DNA from: an uncultured Oscillospiraceae bacterium
Lineage (GTDB): Bacteria > Bacillota > Clostridia > Oscillospirales > Oscillospiraceae
Assembly (NCBI GenBank): GCA_934661135.1
Contig: CAKUJA010000064.1
Span: 1-12,056 of the forward strand
Reading direction: 5' to 3'
DNA: 12,056 bases
The translations under genes were made by a program, and so were the position numbers. The first letter of the stretch is position 1. Every line of letters begins with the position of its first letter. Shown in pieces: positions 1 through 7,637 of this stretch. A model generated the notes under the pieces. It did no database searches. It worked only from the letters and a program-made list of their open reading frames with translations, and was not told the origin of the DNA.

Positions 1-1
1 G

Positions 2-153
2 AACTGCTCCCAGACCCTCATCCGTCTGCTTCGCAGACACCTTCCCCGGAGGGGAAGGCATTCCGCTGCGGCGGGGACGGGCGGACAGAGTCGTCCGCCC
101 CTACGGGTGCGGAGGAAATCGGAAAAAGCGGGCGGACAGGGTCGTCCGTCCCT
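2..153. repeat. Dispersed ~150-bp palindromic repeat, copy 1
   Basis: This stretch matches 4936-5086 at a constant offset of 4934, with a few substitutions and one compensated 1-base indel (about position 117). It contains a chain of short palindromes: GTCTGC/GCAGAC around TTC (24-38), CCTTCCCC/GGGGAAGG around GGA (40-58), GGGCGGAC/GTCCGCCC around AGAGTC (79-100), and GGGCGGAC/GTCCGtCC (130-152). No reading frame runs consistently through both copies. It lies just beyond the 3' end of the spoIIE-like gene. It could be a non-autonomous mobile repeat or an intergenic repeat family of this genome. The rest of the gene-free stretch (154-234) holds only a small GGGAAAT/ATTTCCC palindrome (208-222) without a T-run. 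Confidence 0.85.
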
Positions 154-234
154 TTGAGCGGCAAATGCTGCCGGAACACAGCAGAAAACGATATTTTGTG
201 TCGAGCGGGAAATAATTTCCCAAATCTGGGATGC

Positions 235-1995
235 TTAGCGGAGTTTCGACAAATTTCGCAGCGGCGTTATGCTATGCTTGTGCTGCGGGAGAAAGGAGTG
301 AAGCCGGAGCACGGCGACACTCCGATCGTCCGTATCAGGCTCGCCGCGGCTGACGATCCCCGCGGCAAGCGTCTGCGGTGACGCGCCCGGATGGCTGCGC
401 AGACAGGCGGCTGCAGCTTCCGGCGCAATTCCATCGCTGACAAGAATCAGACAATGTTCCCGCTGCAAGGACAACCTCACACACTCGGCCTGGTGCGTCT
501 CTCCCACACCAAGGCCGGGCGGCGGTGAGGTTGCCCCTATTTTTTGCACATCCCGCCCGCGGAGCAGGTAGGCCGGCGGTGCCCCCCATTTGTGCAGATA
601 CCCTTCGCCGGAGGAGAGGTCGATCTGCGCCAGGTCCACGGCGGAAAAGCCGCCGTCGCCCCGGAAAATGCAGCGCAGATTGAGCATTTGCAGCGCATCC
701 TGCGCGTCGAAGCCGGATTCGATGAGCTGCCGCAGCAGCGCGGCGTCGTCTGCCGCTTCCTGTGCAGCGGCGGAGCCGGTGCCCATGCCGTCGCAGAGCA
801 GCAGATAGAAGCAGCCGTCATAGGTAAAGTGCTCGATGTGGTCGCCGCTGACGCCGCCTTGCCGGGCAGACTGGCGAACGGCAAGTTCCGGGCGAAAACG
901 GGCGGGCGCGGCCTGCTCCGGCTGCGCGAGGGAACGGAGCATCCGACTGAGAATGCGGAGCTGCTCGGCTCCCATTGTACGGATTTCCTGAAGGCGCGCT
1001 TCGTACTGCCGGCGAAGCAAACCGGCAGAGCTGCGCGGCGAAGGGTCAGACTGCGGCACGGCGGGGCGCGTGAACGTCTGACTGAGGGAAGCGAGCGTTG
1101 CTGCGGCACGGTCGAGCGCTTCAGCCGAGGGCGGCAAGGCTGCGGAGGAGCCGTTGGAGACAATATGTCCCAGAAAACGGACGGCGAGCCGGTGCGGGAC
1201 AAGTGCGGCAAGCAGGGCACCGGAAAATGCGGCCAGATAGAGCCGGGGCTCCAGACCGTCGGAGAGCAGCACGAATGCGGCACAGGTGCAGACGAACAGC
1301 AGAATGCGCGGGAGCTTCGGGAGATGCCTTGGCGCGCGGGCGGCAAGCGCCGCCGCGGAAAAGATCATTGCGGCGCTGAGCTGTGACGGACGGCAGAGGT
1401 CGAGCAGCAGACCGCAGAGCACGGCAGTGCGCAGGCTGTGGCCGGTGCAGAGCGTCAGGCAGATCAAACAGGCGGAAAAAACTGCGCCAAGCGGAATCCG
1501 GCCGGGCAGCGGAATCCGGCAGGAGCCGGCGAGAAGCGCGTAGAGCAGCAGCTCGGTGCGGTGAGCGCCCTGAAAAGCGGTACCGAAGCCGGCGATTAAC
1601 GCAGTACGGAGCACATAGAGCAGCACGGAGGAGAGCGTGAGGGGCGCCTGCAGCAAAAAAATCAGGCCGACAGCGGCATAGAGCGCCGCACCTGCCGACG
1701 GCTGGAACCAGCGGCGGTCGGACGGCAGAAGGCCGCGGAACAGGCAGAGACCGGCGAGCATTAAAAACCCGGCGGCAAGCGGCTCGAGCGCGGCAGCCGT
1801 GCCTAAAAACAGCAGATACCCGGCGGCACAGCCGAGATAGGCGCAGACGGTCTCTGCGCAGAAGTCCTGCGCGCACAGGAACGCCAACGGAATGGGAAGA
1901 AACTGCCCCTGCACAAAGATGCCGGAGAGCAGGAATCCCGCTGCGGCAAAGCGGCAGCAGCGCAGCGGCAGACTGCGGAGGACACGGGAAACCAT
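235..1995 (-). CDS. spoIIE: SpoIIE-like membrane-bound PP2C protein phosphatase (short form)
   Basis: This encodes a 586-residue protein. SpoIIE is the sporulation phosphatase that dephosphorylates SpoIIAA and so releases sigma-F in the forespore. Residues ~10-275 form a highly hydrophobic multi-pass region. Residues ~280-370 are a short cytoplasmic linker. Residues ~378-566 are a PP2C/SpoIIE phosphatase domain with the metal-binding acidic motifs GVSGD (D385), CDGMGTG (D402), VSDGI (D521) and DTDDRS (D556/D557). The start is set by an AAGGAGG ribosome binding site 7 bases before the ATG; the open frame extends further upstream but across the divergent gene's promoter and leader, so the longer form is unlikely. 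Bacillus SpoIIE is over 800 residues; here the central regulatory region is strongly reduced. The gene stands alone and is divergent from the CYTH gene. The family call is firm; the exact sporulation role is inferred. Confidence 0.88.
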   Translation of the reverse strand: MVSRVLRSLPLRCCRFAAAGFLLSGIFVQGQFLPIPLAFLCAQDFCAETVCAYLGCAAGYLLFLGTAAALEPLAAGFLMLAGLCLFRGLLPSDRRWFQPSAGAALYAAVGLIFLLQAPLTLSSVLLYVLRTALIAGFGTAFQGAHRTELLLYALLAGSCRIPLPGRIPLGAVFSACLICLTLCTGHSLRTAVLCGLLLDLCRPSQLSAAMIFSAAALAARAPRHLPKLPRILLFVCTCAAFVLLSDGLEPRLYLAAFSGALLAALVPHRLAVRFLGHIVSNGSSAALPPSAEALDRAAATLASLSQTFTRPAVPQSDPSPRSSAGLLRRQYEARLQEIRTMGAEQLRILSRMLRSLAQPEQAAPARFRPELAVRQSARQGGVSGDHIEHFTYDGCFYLLLCDGMGTGSAAAQEAADDAALLRQLIESGFDAQDALQMLNLRCIFRGDGGFSAVDLAQIDLSSGEGYLHKWGAPPAYLLRGRDVQKIGATSPPPGLGVGETHQAECVRLSLQREHCLILVSDGIAPEAAAACLRSHPGASPQTLAAGIVSRGEPDTDDRSVAVLRLHSFLPQHKHSITPLRNLSKLR

Positions 1996-2094
1996 GAGAT
2001 CGCCTCCTTGCGGTTCGGATGGAACAAGTCTACCAGAAGGCGACAAAAGAATCGGTCGGGAAATGTCGCGGGGAATAGAACAGAGAGGAATTTC

Positions 2095-2123
2095 TTGCTT
2101 GTAAAGGAAAAATGACGTACAAT
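2095..2123 (+). promoter_or_regulatory. Sigma-A promoter for the CYTH gene
   Basis: TTGCTT at 2095-2100 and TACAAT at 2118-2123 are separated by 17 bases. The predicted start of transcription is near 2130, about 45 bases before the CYTH start codon. Confidence 0.7.
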
Positions 2124-2176
2124 AAGGGCGGTATGAAGGAACAGCATTGGACAACCCGGAGTGGGAGGAACCGACC

Positions 2177-2773
2177 ATGGGACAAGAAATTGAAATAAAA
2201 CTGGCTGCGCCGGAAGCGGCGACACTGGAGAAGGTGCGCGCCGACGCGCACGTCTGCGCGGCGCTGTGTACGCCGTGGCGCGAGGTTCGGATGGAGACGG
2301 AATATCTCGATACGCCGGAGCACGCGATTGCGGCGCACAAGTGGATGCTGCGGCGGCGGAGCGAAAACGGAACGACGGTATTTACAATGAAAACGCCGGG
2401 GGACGGCTATGTGCGCGGCGAATGGGAGTCACGCAAGGAAAATTTACACGAAGCCGTGCGGGAGCTGGTGCGGCTCGGCGCACCGAAGGAGCTGACAGAG
2501 ATTACCGCAAATGGCGTGGAGCGGACGTGCGGCGTGGAGTTTTTGCGGCAGACGGCGGTAGTGGCGTGCGGCGGGATGCGGTGTGCGCTTTGCTTGGATT
2601 ACGGCACCCTGCGCGGCGGCGCGCGGCGACGGCCGTTTTGCGAGGTGGAACTGGAGCTTGCGGCAGGAGATATGGCACAGATGCTTTCGCTTGCGGCATA
2701 CCTGCGGCAGACCTACGGACTGCGCGAGGAGACCCGGAGCAAGTTTGTCCGTGCGGCGGAGCTGGCGGATTAG
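2177..2773 (+). CDS. CYTH domain protein (triphosphate-binding phosphohydrolase/cyclase family)
   Basis: The 198-residue product begins with the CYTH signature ExExK (E4, E6, K8 in EIEIK). It has the other charged residues expected to line the triphosphate tunnel: R38 before METEYLDT, LRRR at 58-61, K72 in FTMKTP, D141 in LDYGTL, E156/E158/E160 in CEVELE, and K189 in SKF. The family includes thiamine triphosphatases, inorganic tripolyphosphatases and class IV adenylate cyclases; the sequence does not decide between them, but a bacterial tripolyphosphatase-type hydrolase is the usual default. The start at 2177 has GGGAGG 8 bases upstream; an in-frame ATG ten codons earlier lacks a comparable site. 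A promoter lies at 2095-2123. The downstream gene pncB has its own promoter, so co-expression is possible but not required. Confidence 0.9.
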   Translation: MGQEIEIKLAAPEAATLEKVRADAHVCAALCTPWREVRMETEYLDTPEHAIAAHKWMLRRRSENGTTVFTMKTPGDGYVRGEWESRKENLHEAVRELVRLGAPKELTEITANGVERTCGVEFLRQTAVVACGGMRCALCLDYGTLRGGARRRPFCEVELELAAGDMAQMLSLAAYLRQTYGLREETRSKFVRAAELAD

Positions 2774-2775
2774 GC

Positions 2776-2804
2776 TTGTATTTTCGGGAATTTCCTGATA
2801 CAAT
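2776..2804 (+). promoter_or_regulatory. Sigma-A promoter for pncB
   Basis: TTGTAT (2776-2781) and TACAAT (2799-2804) are separated by exactly 17 bases. It begins three bases after the CYTH stop codon, so pncB and the following gene can be transcribed independently of the CYTH gene. Confidence 0.75.
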
Positions 2805-2855
2805 ACGAACAAAATACAGTGCGCCGGCGGCGGACTGCGATGAGGTGAAGGGACT

Positions 2856-4307
2856 ATGAATCCTGAGAAACAGATGAATCTGACGATGCTGTGCGACTAC
2901 TATGAGCTGACGATGTCGAACGGCTATTTTGCCTGCGGAATGCAGAACCGCATTACGTATTTCGACATTTTCTTCCGCTCCGTGCCCGATCAGGGCGGCT
3001 TCGCCATCGCAGCGGGACTGGAGCAGGCGGTGCGCTACATCCAACAGCTTCATTTTGACGATGACGATATCGCCTATCTGCGCGGACGCAAGATGTTCAA
3101 CGAGGAATTTTTGAAGTCACTGCGCGAGTACAAGTTTACGGGCGATATCTGGGCGGTGCCGGAGGGAACGCCGATTTTCCCGAACGAGCCGATTATGGTT
3201 GTCCGTGCACCGGCGATTGAAGCGCAGATCATTGAGACGTTCCTGCTGCTGACGCTGAACCACCAGAGCTTGATTGCGACAAAGGCCAACCGCGTAGCGC
3301 GCTCAGCGCGGGGACGGACGGTTTTGGAATTTGGTTCGCGGCGGGCGCAGGGCAGCGACGCGGCGGTGCTCGGTGCACGTGCGGCGTATATTGGCGGCTG
3401 CCGCGGCACGGCCTGCACGCTGACGGACGAGCTGTACGGCGTGCCGGCGGGCGGCACGATGGCGCATTCGTGGGTGCAGATGTTTGACTCAGAGTATGAC
3501 GCGTTCAAGGCCTACTGCGAGATTTATCCGGACAACCCCACGCTGCTCGTGGACACCTACAACACGCTGAAGTCCGGCGTGCCGAACGCAATTCGCGTGT
3601 TCAACGAGGTGCTGAAGCCGCGCGGGTTGACGAAGTGCGCGATCCGGCTCGATTCTGGCGATATGACGTATCTGACGAAAAAGGCGCGCAAGATGCTCGA
3701 CGAAGCGGGGTGGGAGAGCTGCAAGATTAGCTGCTCGAACGCACTGGACGAGTATCTGATTCAGGATTTGCTGAACCAGGGTGCACAGATCGACCTGTTT
3801 GGCGTCGGCGAGCGGCTGATCACCGCGCGCAGCGAGCCGGTGTTCGGCTGTGTCTACAAGCTGGCTGCCGTTGAGGACGAGGCGGGAAACATCATTCCGA
3901 AGATCAAGGTGAGCGAGAACGTCGGCAAGATCACCAATCCGCACTTCAAGAAGGTCTACCGCTTCTATGGCAACGACACGGGCAAGGCGATTGCGGATTA
4001 TCTCTGCCTGCACGACGAGACCGTGGATGACAGCGGGACGCTCGAAATTTTTGACCCGCAGGCGACATGGAAGCGCAAGACGATCTATAACTTTACAGCG
4101 AAGGAGCTGCTGGTGCCGATCTTCCAGCACGGCGAGCTGGTGTACGATCTGCCGTCGCTGGACGAGATTCAGCGCTACTGCGCCGAGCAGGTGGATACGC
4201 TCTGGGACGAGGTGAAGCGGTTTGACAACCCGCATACGTATTACGTCGACCTGTCGCAGAAGCTCTGGGACATCAAGTATAGCCTGTTGAAAACGAACGG
4301 CAGATGA
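2856..4307 (+). CDS. pncB: Nicotinate phosphoribosyltransferase
   Basis: This is a 483-residue, full-length NAPRTase. The enzyme joins nicotinate to PRPP to give nicotinate mononucleotide with ATP hydrolysis, the first step of NAD salvage in the cytoplasm. Visible family marks are the N-terminal DYYELTMSNGYF (14-25), EFGSRRAQG (158-166), GTMAHSW (200-206) with the phosphorylatable histidine at 204, and RLDSGDM (274-280) of the phosphoribosyl-binding part. The length fits the longer Gram-positive/clostridial PncB group. GAGGTG lies 8 bases before the start. It has its own promoter at 2776-2804, and its TGA stop overlaps the ATG of the next gene (ATGA), indicating translational coupling to a membrane protein that could supply its substrate. 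No NiaR-type operator was recognised by eye. Confidence 0.96.
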   Translation: MNPEKQMNLTMLCDYYELTMSNGYFACGMQNRITYFDIFFRSVPDQGGFAIAAGLEQAVRYIQQLHFDDDDIAYLRGRKMFNEEFLKSLREYKFTGDIWAVPEGTPIFPNEPIMVVRAPAIEAQIIETFLLLTLNHQSLIATKANRVARSARGRTVLEFGSRRAQGSDAAVLGARAAYIGGCRGTACTLTDELYGVPAGGTMAHSWVQMFDSEYDAFKAYCEIYPDNPTLLVDTYNTLKSGVPNAIRVFNEVLKPRGLTKCAIRLDSGDMTYLTKKARKMLDEAGWESCKISCSNALDEYLIQDLLNQGAQIDLFGVGERLITARSEPVFGCVYKLAAVEDEAGNIIPKIKVSENVGKITNPHFKKVYRFYGNDTGKAIADYLCLHDETVDDSGTLEIFDPQATWKRKTIYNFTAKELLVPIFQHGELVYDLPSLDEIQRYCAEQVDTLWDEVKRFDNPHTYYVDLSQKLWDIKYSLLKTNGR

Positions 4308-4825
4308 GGTACGGCAAAAGCGCGGAGGTCGCATTTTGCGGCATGATGACCGCGCTGGGCGTGGTGATTTTGTGCCTGGGCGGATTGATTCCGCTGGCGA
4401 CGTTTTGCTGTCCGGCGCTGGCAAGCCTGGCGCTGCTGCCGGTGGTGCAGCGGTTCGGGCGGAAGCAGGCGCTCTGCGTCTGGGCGGCTTCGGCGTTGCT
4501 GGGACTGTTGCTCGGGCCGGACAAGGAGGCGGCGGGACTGTATCTTGTACTCGGCTACTATCCGGCAATTCGCGCGGGATTTGACCGAAAACGGCCTGCG
4601 TTCCGCTGGGTACTGAAGCTGCTGCTGTTCAACGCGGCCACCCTGGCGCTCTATGCGGTGCTGATTTTTGTGCTGGGCATGGCAGAGCTGGTGCAGGAAT
4701 ACCGCGAAACAGGGACGGCGCTGCTGCTTGCAACGCTGGCGCTCGGCAACGTAGTGTTTTTATTGTATGATTTTCTACTGCGCAGGCTGGAGCTTGTGCT
4801 TCGCGCAAGAAAAAAGAGAATATAG
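4304..4825 (+). CDS. Polytopic membrane protein, possible ECF-transporter S component
   Basis: This encodes a 173-residue, very hydrophobic protein with about six membrane segments (roughly 8-30, 32-48, 56-71, 76-90, 104-128, 137-159) and a basic C-terminal tail (RARKKRI). The loop GPDKEAAG (71-78) followed by GYYP (84-87) looks like a conserved feature of a clostridial membrane-protein family, but I cannot name it with certainty. Size and topology fit the substrate-binding (S) subunits of energy-coupling-factor vitamin transporters, which use shared ATPase and T subunits encoded elsewhere. The start overlaps the pncB stop by 4 bases (ATGA) with no separate strong ribosome binding site, so translation is probably coupled to pncB. 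A niacin-related transport role is inferred only from this coupling. A strong terminator follows 8 bases after the stop. Confidence 0.75.
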   Translation: MRYGKSAEVAFCGMMTALGVVILCLGGLIPLATFCCPALASLALLPVVQRFGRKQALCVWAASALLGLLLGPDKEAAGLYLVLGYYPAIRAGFDRKRPAFRWVLKLLLFNAATLALYAVLIFVLGMAELVQEYRETGTALLLATLALGNVVFLLYDFLLRRLELVLRARKKRI

Positions 4826-4833
4826 AAAAGAAA

Positions 4834-4867
4834 CTCCCTCTGTATGTTCATACAGAGGGAGCTTTTT
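4834..4867 (+). terminator. Rho-independent terminator of the CYTH-pncB-membrane protein region
   Basis: CTCCCTCTGTAT (4834-4845) pairs perfectly with ATACAGAGGGAG (4850-4861) around a GTTC loop, followed by C and five T (4863-4867). An A-rich left flank could give weaker activity on the other strand. Confidence 0.92.
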
Positions 4868-4935
4868 CCGACACCATGAGGACATCGGCTCCGACAGGGG
4901 GCGGTGGAAGATATGCAGTTGCACCGATGTATTGC

Positions 4936-5086
4936 AACTGCGCCCAGCCCCTCATCCGTCTGCTTCGCAGACACCTTCCCCGGAGGGGAAGGCATTCCGC
5001 TGCGGCGGGGACGGGCGGACAGAGTCGTCCTCCCCTACGGGTGCGGCGGAAAATCGTAGGAATGGGCGGACAGGGTCGTCCGCCCA
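4936..5086. repeat. Dispersed ~150-bp palindromic repeat, copy 2
   Basis: This is the second copy of the repeat at 2-153. It carries the same palindromes; the last one (GGGCGGAC/GTCCGCCC around AGGGTC, 5064-5085) is perfect here, whereas copy 1 has one mismatch in it. Conversely the preceding one is perfect in copy 1 and damaged here. It lies between the convergent ends of the membrane-protein gene and the lipoprotein gene, 29 bases beyond the lipoprotein stop codon, so both copies sit immediately downstream of a minus-strand gene and in the same orientation. Confidence 0.85.
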
Positions 5087-5114
5087 TACAATATCTATCT
5101 CAGATTTTTGGGGA

Positions 5115-7532
5115 TCAGCCCTGTTCGGCCATGTAGAGCTGAACGCGGTTCTGGATAAGCTGCGCGGTTTCTTCGGCAGTTTTTTCCCCGGCGAAGAAAG
5201 CGCCGGTCTCGTCGTTGATGATCTCAGTCAGGCTGTCGTCATAGCGCATGATCTGATGCGTGGCTGCGATCAGAGCTTTGACGGTATCGTACTGCTCCTG
5301 CGTCATGGCATAGATTTCAATCATCGGACCGTTGCCATAGCTGAAGCCGCCCTTGCTGACTTCCACGGGTTCGCCGTTTTCATCGAGCAGGATGTCACCG
5401 TTTTCGTCGTACGCATAATTCTTTTCCATCGCCTGTTCCGCGGCCTTTTCAAAGGCGGACTTGGTGATGGGGAAATAGGTCTGCGCAGACTGATATTCAT
5501 CCGTCAGCGCGGAACGGATAAACGACCAGGCGGCGTCTTTGTCACGGCAGGCGGAGGTGATGGCGACCGCGGAGCTCAGGGCGAAGGCACTGCCGTCGTG
5601 ACCGGAGCGGCTCGGGAAGCCGATGTAGCAGAGGTCACCGCCCAGCTCGGCAAAGTTTTCGTAGACGCTGTCAAAGCCGTAGAGCGTACCGTACAGATTG
5701 AGAAGCTGGTCGCCGTTGCGCATCCGGACGGCATCCTGCTCATACTCGCTCCAGTCAAACGTGCTGAAATCAAATTCTGCCTGGAACTGCGCGGCGAAGT
5801 TCAGATAGTCGATGAAATCCTGACTGTCGAAGTTGGCAGTTTGATTCTCCCAGTCGACGAAGGAGTCGGCGTTCATGTAAAGGCAATAGGCCAGGACGTT
5901 AGAGCGCGTTGCATCGACGTTGAAGATTGTCGCGTCCGGGTTGAGCTTGGTCATTGCGTCCTGCAAAGCGGTAAGCGTCCAGCTATCGTAGCTGCCGACA
6001 ACGCTGGCAAGACCTTCTGCGGTAACGATCTGGAAGCCGAGCGGAAGCTCGTAGAGCTTGCCGGACTCGCTGTCGGCATCCAGCACCTCAGACACGAACG
6101 CATCGCGCCCGATGTCGCTGTCGATGTAGGAATAGAGATCCTCCAGCAGACCCTTGGCCGCGTACTGGCGGACAGGCAGTCCGTCGGTCAGCAGAAGATC
6201 GGGGACATTGCCGGCCATGATCTCGGTGTTGAGCTTGGTCAGGCCGTCGTTGTTTTGCGTGACCATGGTCATGTCTCCGGAGCCTTCATACGTCATGCTG
6301 CTGTATTCCGAGTAGTCCTTGACCACAATGTGATATTTGTCATTCTCCCGGTTGAATTTAACAATCTGGCTGCGCAGGTTCCAATCGAGGTTCATGCAGG
6401 CGAGCGTCAGCTCGACCTTTTCCGTGACCGCGGAGGCATCCACACGGTTCAGCAGAATCAGCTCTGCGCTGGCGTCCGCTTCGTCATAGCTCATGCTGAT
6501 GGCAAACACCCGGCCATCGGGGAGGATGGTATAGTTCTGAAGATTGTTCGAGTCGACATCACAGGCCATCCAGTCGACCACCTTTTCGGCGGTGTCGGTG
6601 TCGGCGTGCCATCCGTAGAGATTCTGGTTGTAATCGTAGAACAGGTCGTATTCATCGTTGCCGGGCAAAAGGTTCCAAGCGTCTGCCGGCATCTTCATCT
6701 CCGCGCCCCAACCCTTTGCGGCGAGATCAATTGGCTTGAAGGCAAGACTGCGGCTGCCGTCGGTGGAGCTTGCGTAGGTGGTAACGCCGACGGTGTCGGC
6801 GTTATACTGTTCGAGGTCGCTGTTGCCGTCGTTTTCAAGCGTCAGGAGTTGGCTGCCGTTTTGATCCAGCACAAGAACTGTGGAATAGTCGGTAAGGTAG
6901 AGGTTGCCTGCACTGTCGACATAGAAGCTGCTGAGATAAGCATCGCCGCCAAAGACGCTCAGATCGGGCGAAAAGGCGTCGAGCTGCGTACCGTCGGCGG
7001 CAAAGTGCAGCAGACGGTAGCTGGTGCTGGAGGACACTTCTTCGGCTGCCTGCTCGTCGGCTTCGGTGGCCGTATCGACGGAGCCGGCTGCAACGGTATC
7101 GGTGAAGTGGTACTGCGCTTCGAGCGCCCAGAGACCGCCGTCAGCCGCAGGCACCAGAAATTGAATGTTGGAGTTTTCGTTGCCGCTTTCGGAATAGCCG
7201 GGCAGCGCGGCGCAGGTTTTGGCATCGAGATCGTAGGCGTAGAGGGCGTTGCGGGAGACGCCATTTTCCGTCACGCCGACATAGAGGTAAGCGGTGCTGC
7301 CGCTGACACAGCTCGCGTTGATATAGTCGATCTCCGCGGGGACGTCGAGATATTCGGCCTGATAGACGTATTTGGATGCAAATACGCTGTCATCCGCGGC
7401 GGCATCGGTTTTCTGCGAGGTGGTGTTGACGGGATCGGTGGAATTCGCTGAATCCGTCTGCTTGCCGCATCCGGCCAGCACGCCGAGCAGCAGCGCGCAG
7501 AGCAGGAGCAGGGAGAGAAGTCGTTGTTTCAT
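5115..7532 (-). CDS. Large extracellular solute-binding lipoprotein (SBP family 1) with extra N-terminal domain
   Basis: The 805-residue product has a lipoprotein signal peptide (MKQR plus a leucine-rich core) ending in lipobox LAGC with the acylated cysteine at 22, then a Ser/Thr/Asp linker (~23-50). Residues ~50-365 form an N-terminal module with recurring strand-like segments (for example YLYVGVTENG, LYLTDYSTVLVLDQNG, LYGWHADT), suggestive of a beta-propeller sensor or carbohydrate-binding fold. Residues ~370-805 resemble family 1 solute-binding proteins of ABC importers (LTLACMNLDWNLRSQIVKFN, then PDLLL and late EIYAMTQEQYDTV). It would sit on the outer face of the membrane and bind a ligand, probably a sugar or oligosaccharide, but no permease or ATPase gene is adjacent. 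TAGGAGGT lies 5 bases before the start. Upstream are an extended -10 promoter and a leader with an inverted repeat. A ligand sensor rather than a transporter subunit is possible. Confidence 0.87.
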   Translation of the reverse strand: MKQRLLSLLLLCALLLGVLAGCGKQTDSANSTDPVNTTSQKTDAAADDSVFASKYVYQAEYLDVPAEIDYINASCVSGSTAYLYVGVTENGVSRNALYAYDLDAKTCAALPGYSESGNENSNIQFLVPAADGGLWALEAQYHFTDTVAAGSVDTATEADEQAAEEVSSSTSYRLLHFAADGTQLDAFSPDLSVFGGDAYLSSFYVDSAGNLYLTDYSTVLVLDQNGSQLLTLENDGNSDLEQYNADTVGVTTYASSTDGSRSLAFKPIDLAAKGWGAEMKMPADAWNLLPGNDEYDLFYDYNQNLYGWHADTDTAEKVVDWMACDVDSNNLQNYTILPDGRVFAISMSYDEADASAELILLNRVDASAVTEKVELTLACMNLDWNLRSQIVKFNRENDKYHIVVKDYSEYSSMTYEGSGDMTMVTQNNDGLTKLNTEIMAGNVPDLLLTDGLPVRQYAAKGLLEDLYSYIDSDIGRDAFVSEVLDADSESGKLYELPLGFQIVTAEGLASVVGSYDSWTLTALQDAMTKLNPDATIFNVDATRSNVLAYCLYMNADSFVDWENQTANFDSQDFIDYLNFAAQFQAEFDFSTFDWSEYEQDAVRMRNGDQLLNLYGTLYGFDSVYENFAELGGDLCYIGFPSRSGHDGSAFALSSAVAITSACRDKDAAWSFIRSALTDEYQSAQTYFPITKSAFEKAAEQAMEKNYAYDENGDILLDENGEPVEVSKGGFSYGNGPMIEIYAMTQEQYDTVKALIAATHQIMRYDDSLTEIINDETGAFFAGEKTAEETAQLIQNRVQLYMAEQG

Positions 7533-7556
7533 ATTGTACCTCCTAATGGAATCACT

Positions 7557-7602
7557 GAATCAATCGACTGCGGTGATTGGCGGATCGTTTGCCGATTGAA
7601 TC
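7557..7602. repeat. Imperfect inverted repeat in the lipoprotein gene leader
   Basis: GAATCAATCG (7557-7566) and CGATTGAATC (7593-7602) are inverted with 8 of 10 positions matching, the inner seven (TCAATCG/CGATTGA) perfectly. The segment between them has a second weak symmetry (ATTGGC...GCCGAT). It lies between the ribosome binding site and the predicted transcription start, so it could be an operator or an mRNA leader hairpin. Function is unproven. Confidence 0.4.
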
Positions 7603-7628
7603 TCGGTTACTGAATAAACATGACTGCC

Positions 7629-7637
7629 ATTTTAGCA
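7629..7637 (-). promoter_or_regulatory. Candidate extended -10 promoter of the lipoprotein gene
   Basis: On the minus strand TGCTAAAAT forms an extended -10 (TGn plus TAAAAT). The -35 region at 17 bases spacing (CTTCCT, 7652-7657) is poor. The predicted leader is about 90 bases. The rest of 7638-7818 is A/T-rich and gene-free, with a CTCTTAA/TTAAGAG hairpin (7700-7717) and a GCGATTTGA/TCAAATTGC hairpin (7794-7816) touching the tRNA promoter's -35. Confidence 0.45.

Noticed and set aside
208..222. GGGAAAT/ATTTCCC palindrome as a spoIIE terminator
   Set aside because: No T-run follows on the minus strand and the loop is too small for the full stem.
537..1876. Open frames overlapping the spoIIE-like gene in other frames on both strands
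   Set aside because: Their translations are low-complexity Arg/Pro/Ala-rich and show no family; the SpoIIE frame has the phosphatase motifs and a good start.
4767..7451. An 894-codon open frame on the plus strand opposite the lipoprotein gene
   Set aside because: It lies antisense to a gene with a clear signal peptide and family likeness, has no ribosome binding site or recognisable domain, begins inside the upstream membrane-protein gene and runs through the terminator and repeat copy 2. It is a by-product of GC-rich codon use.
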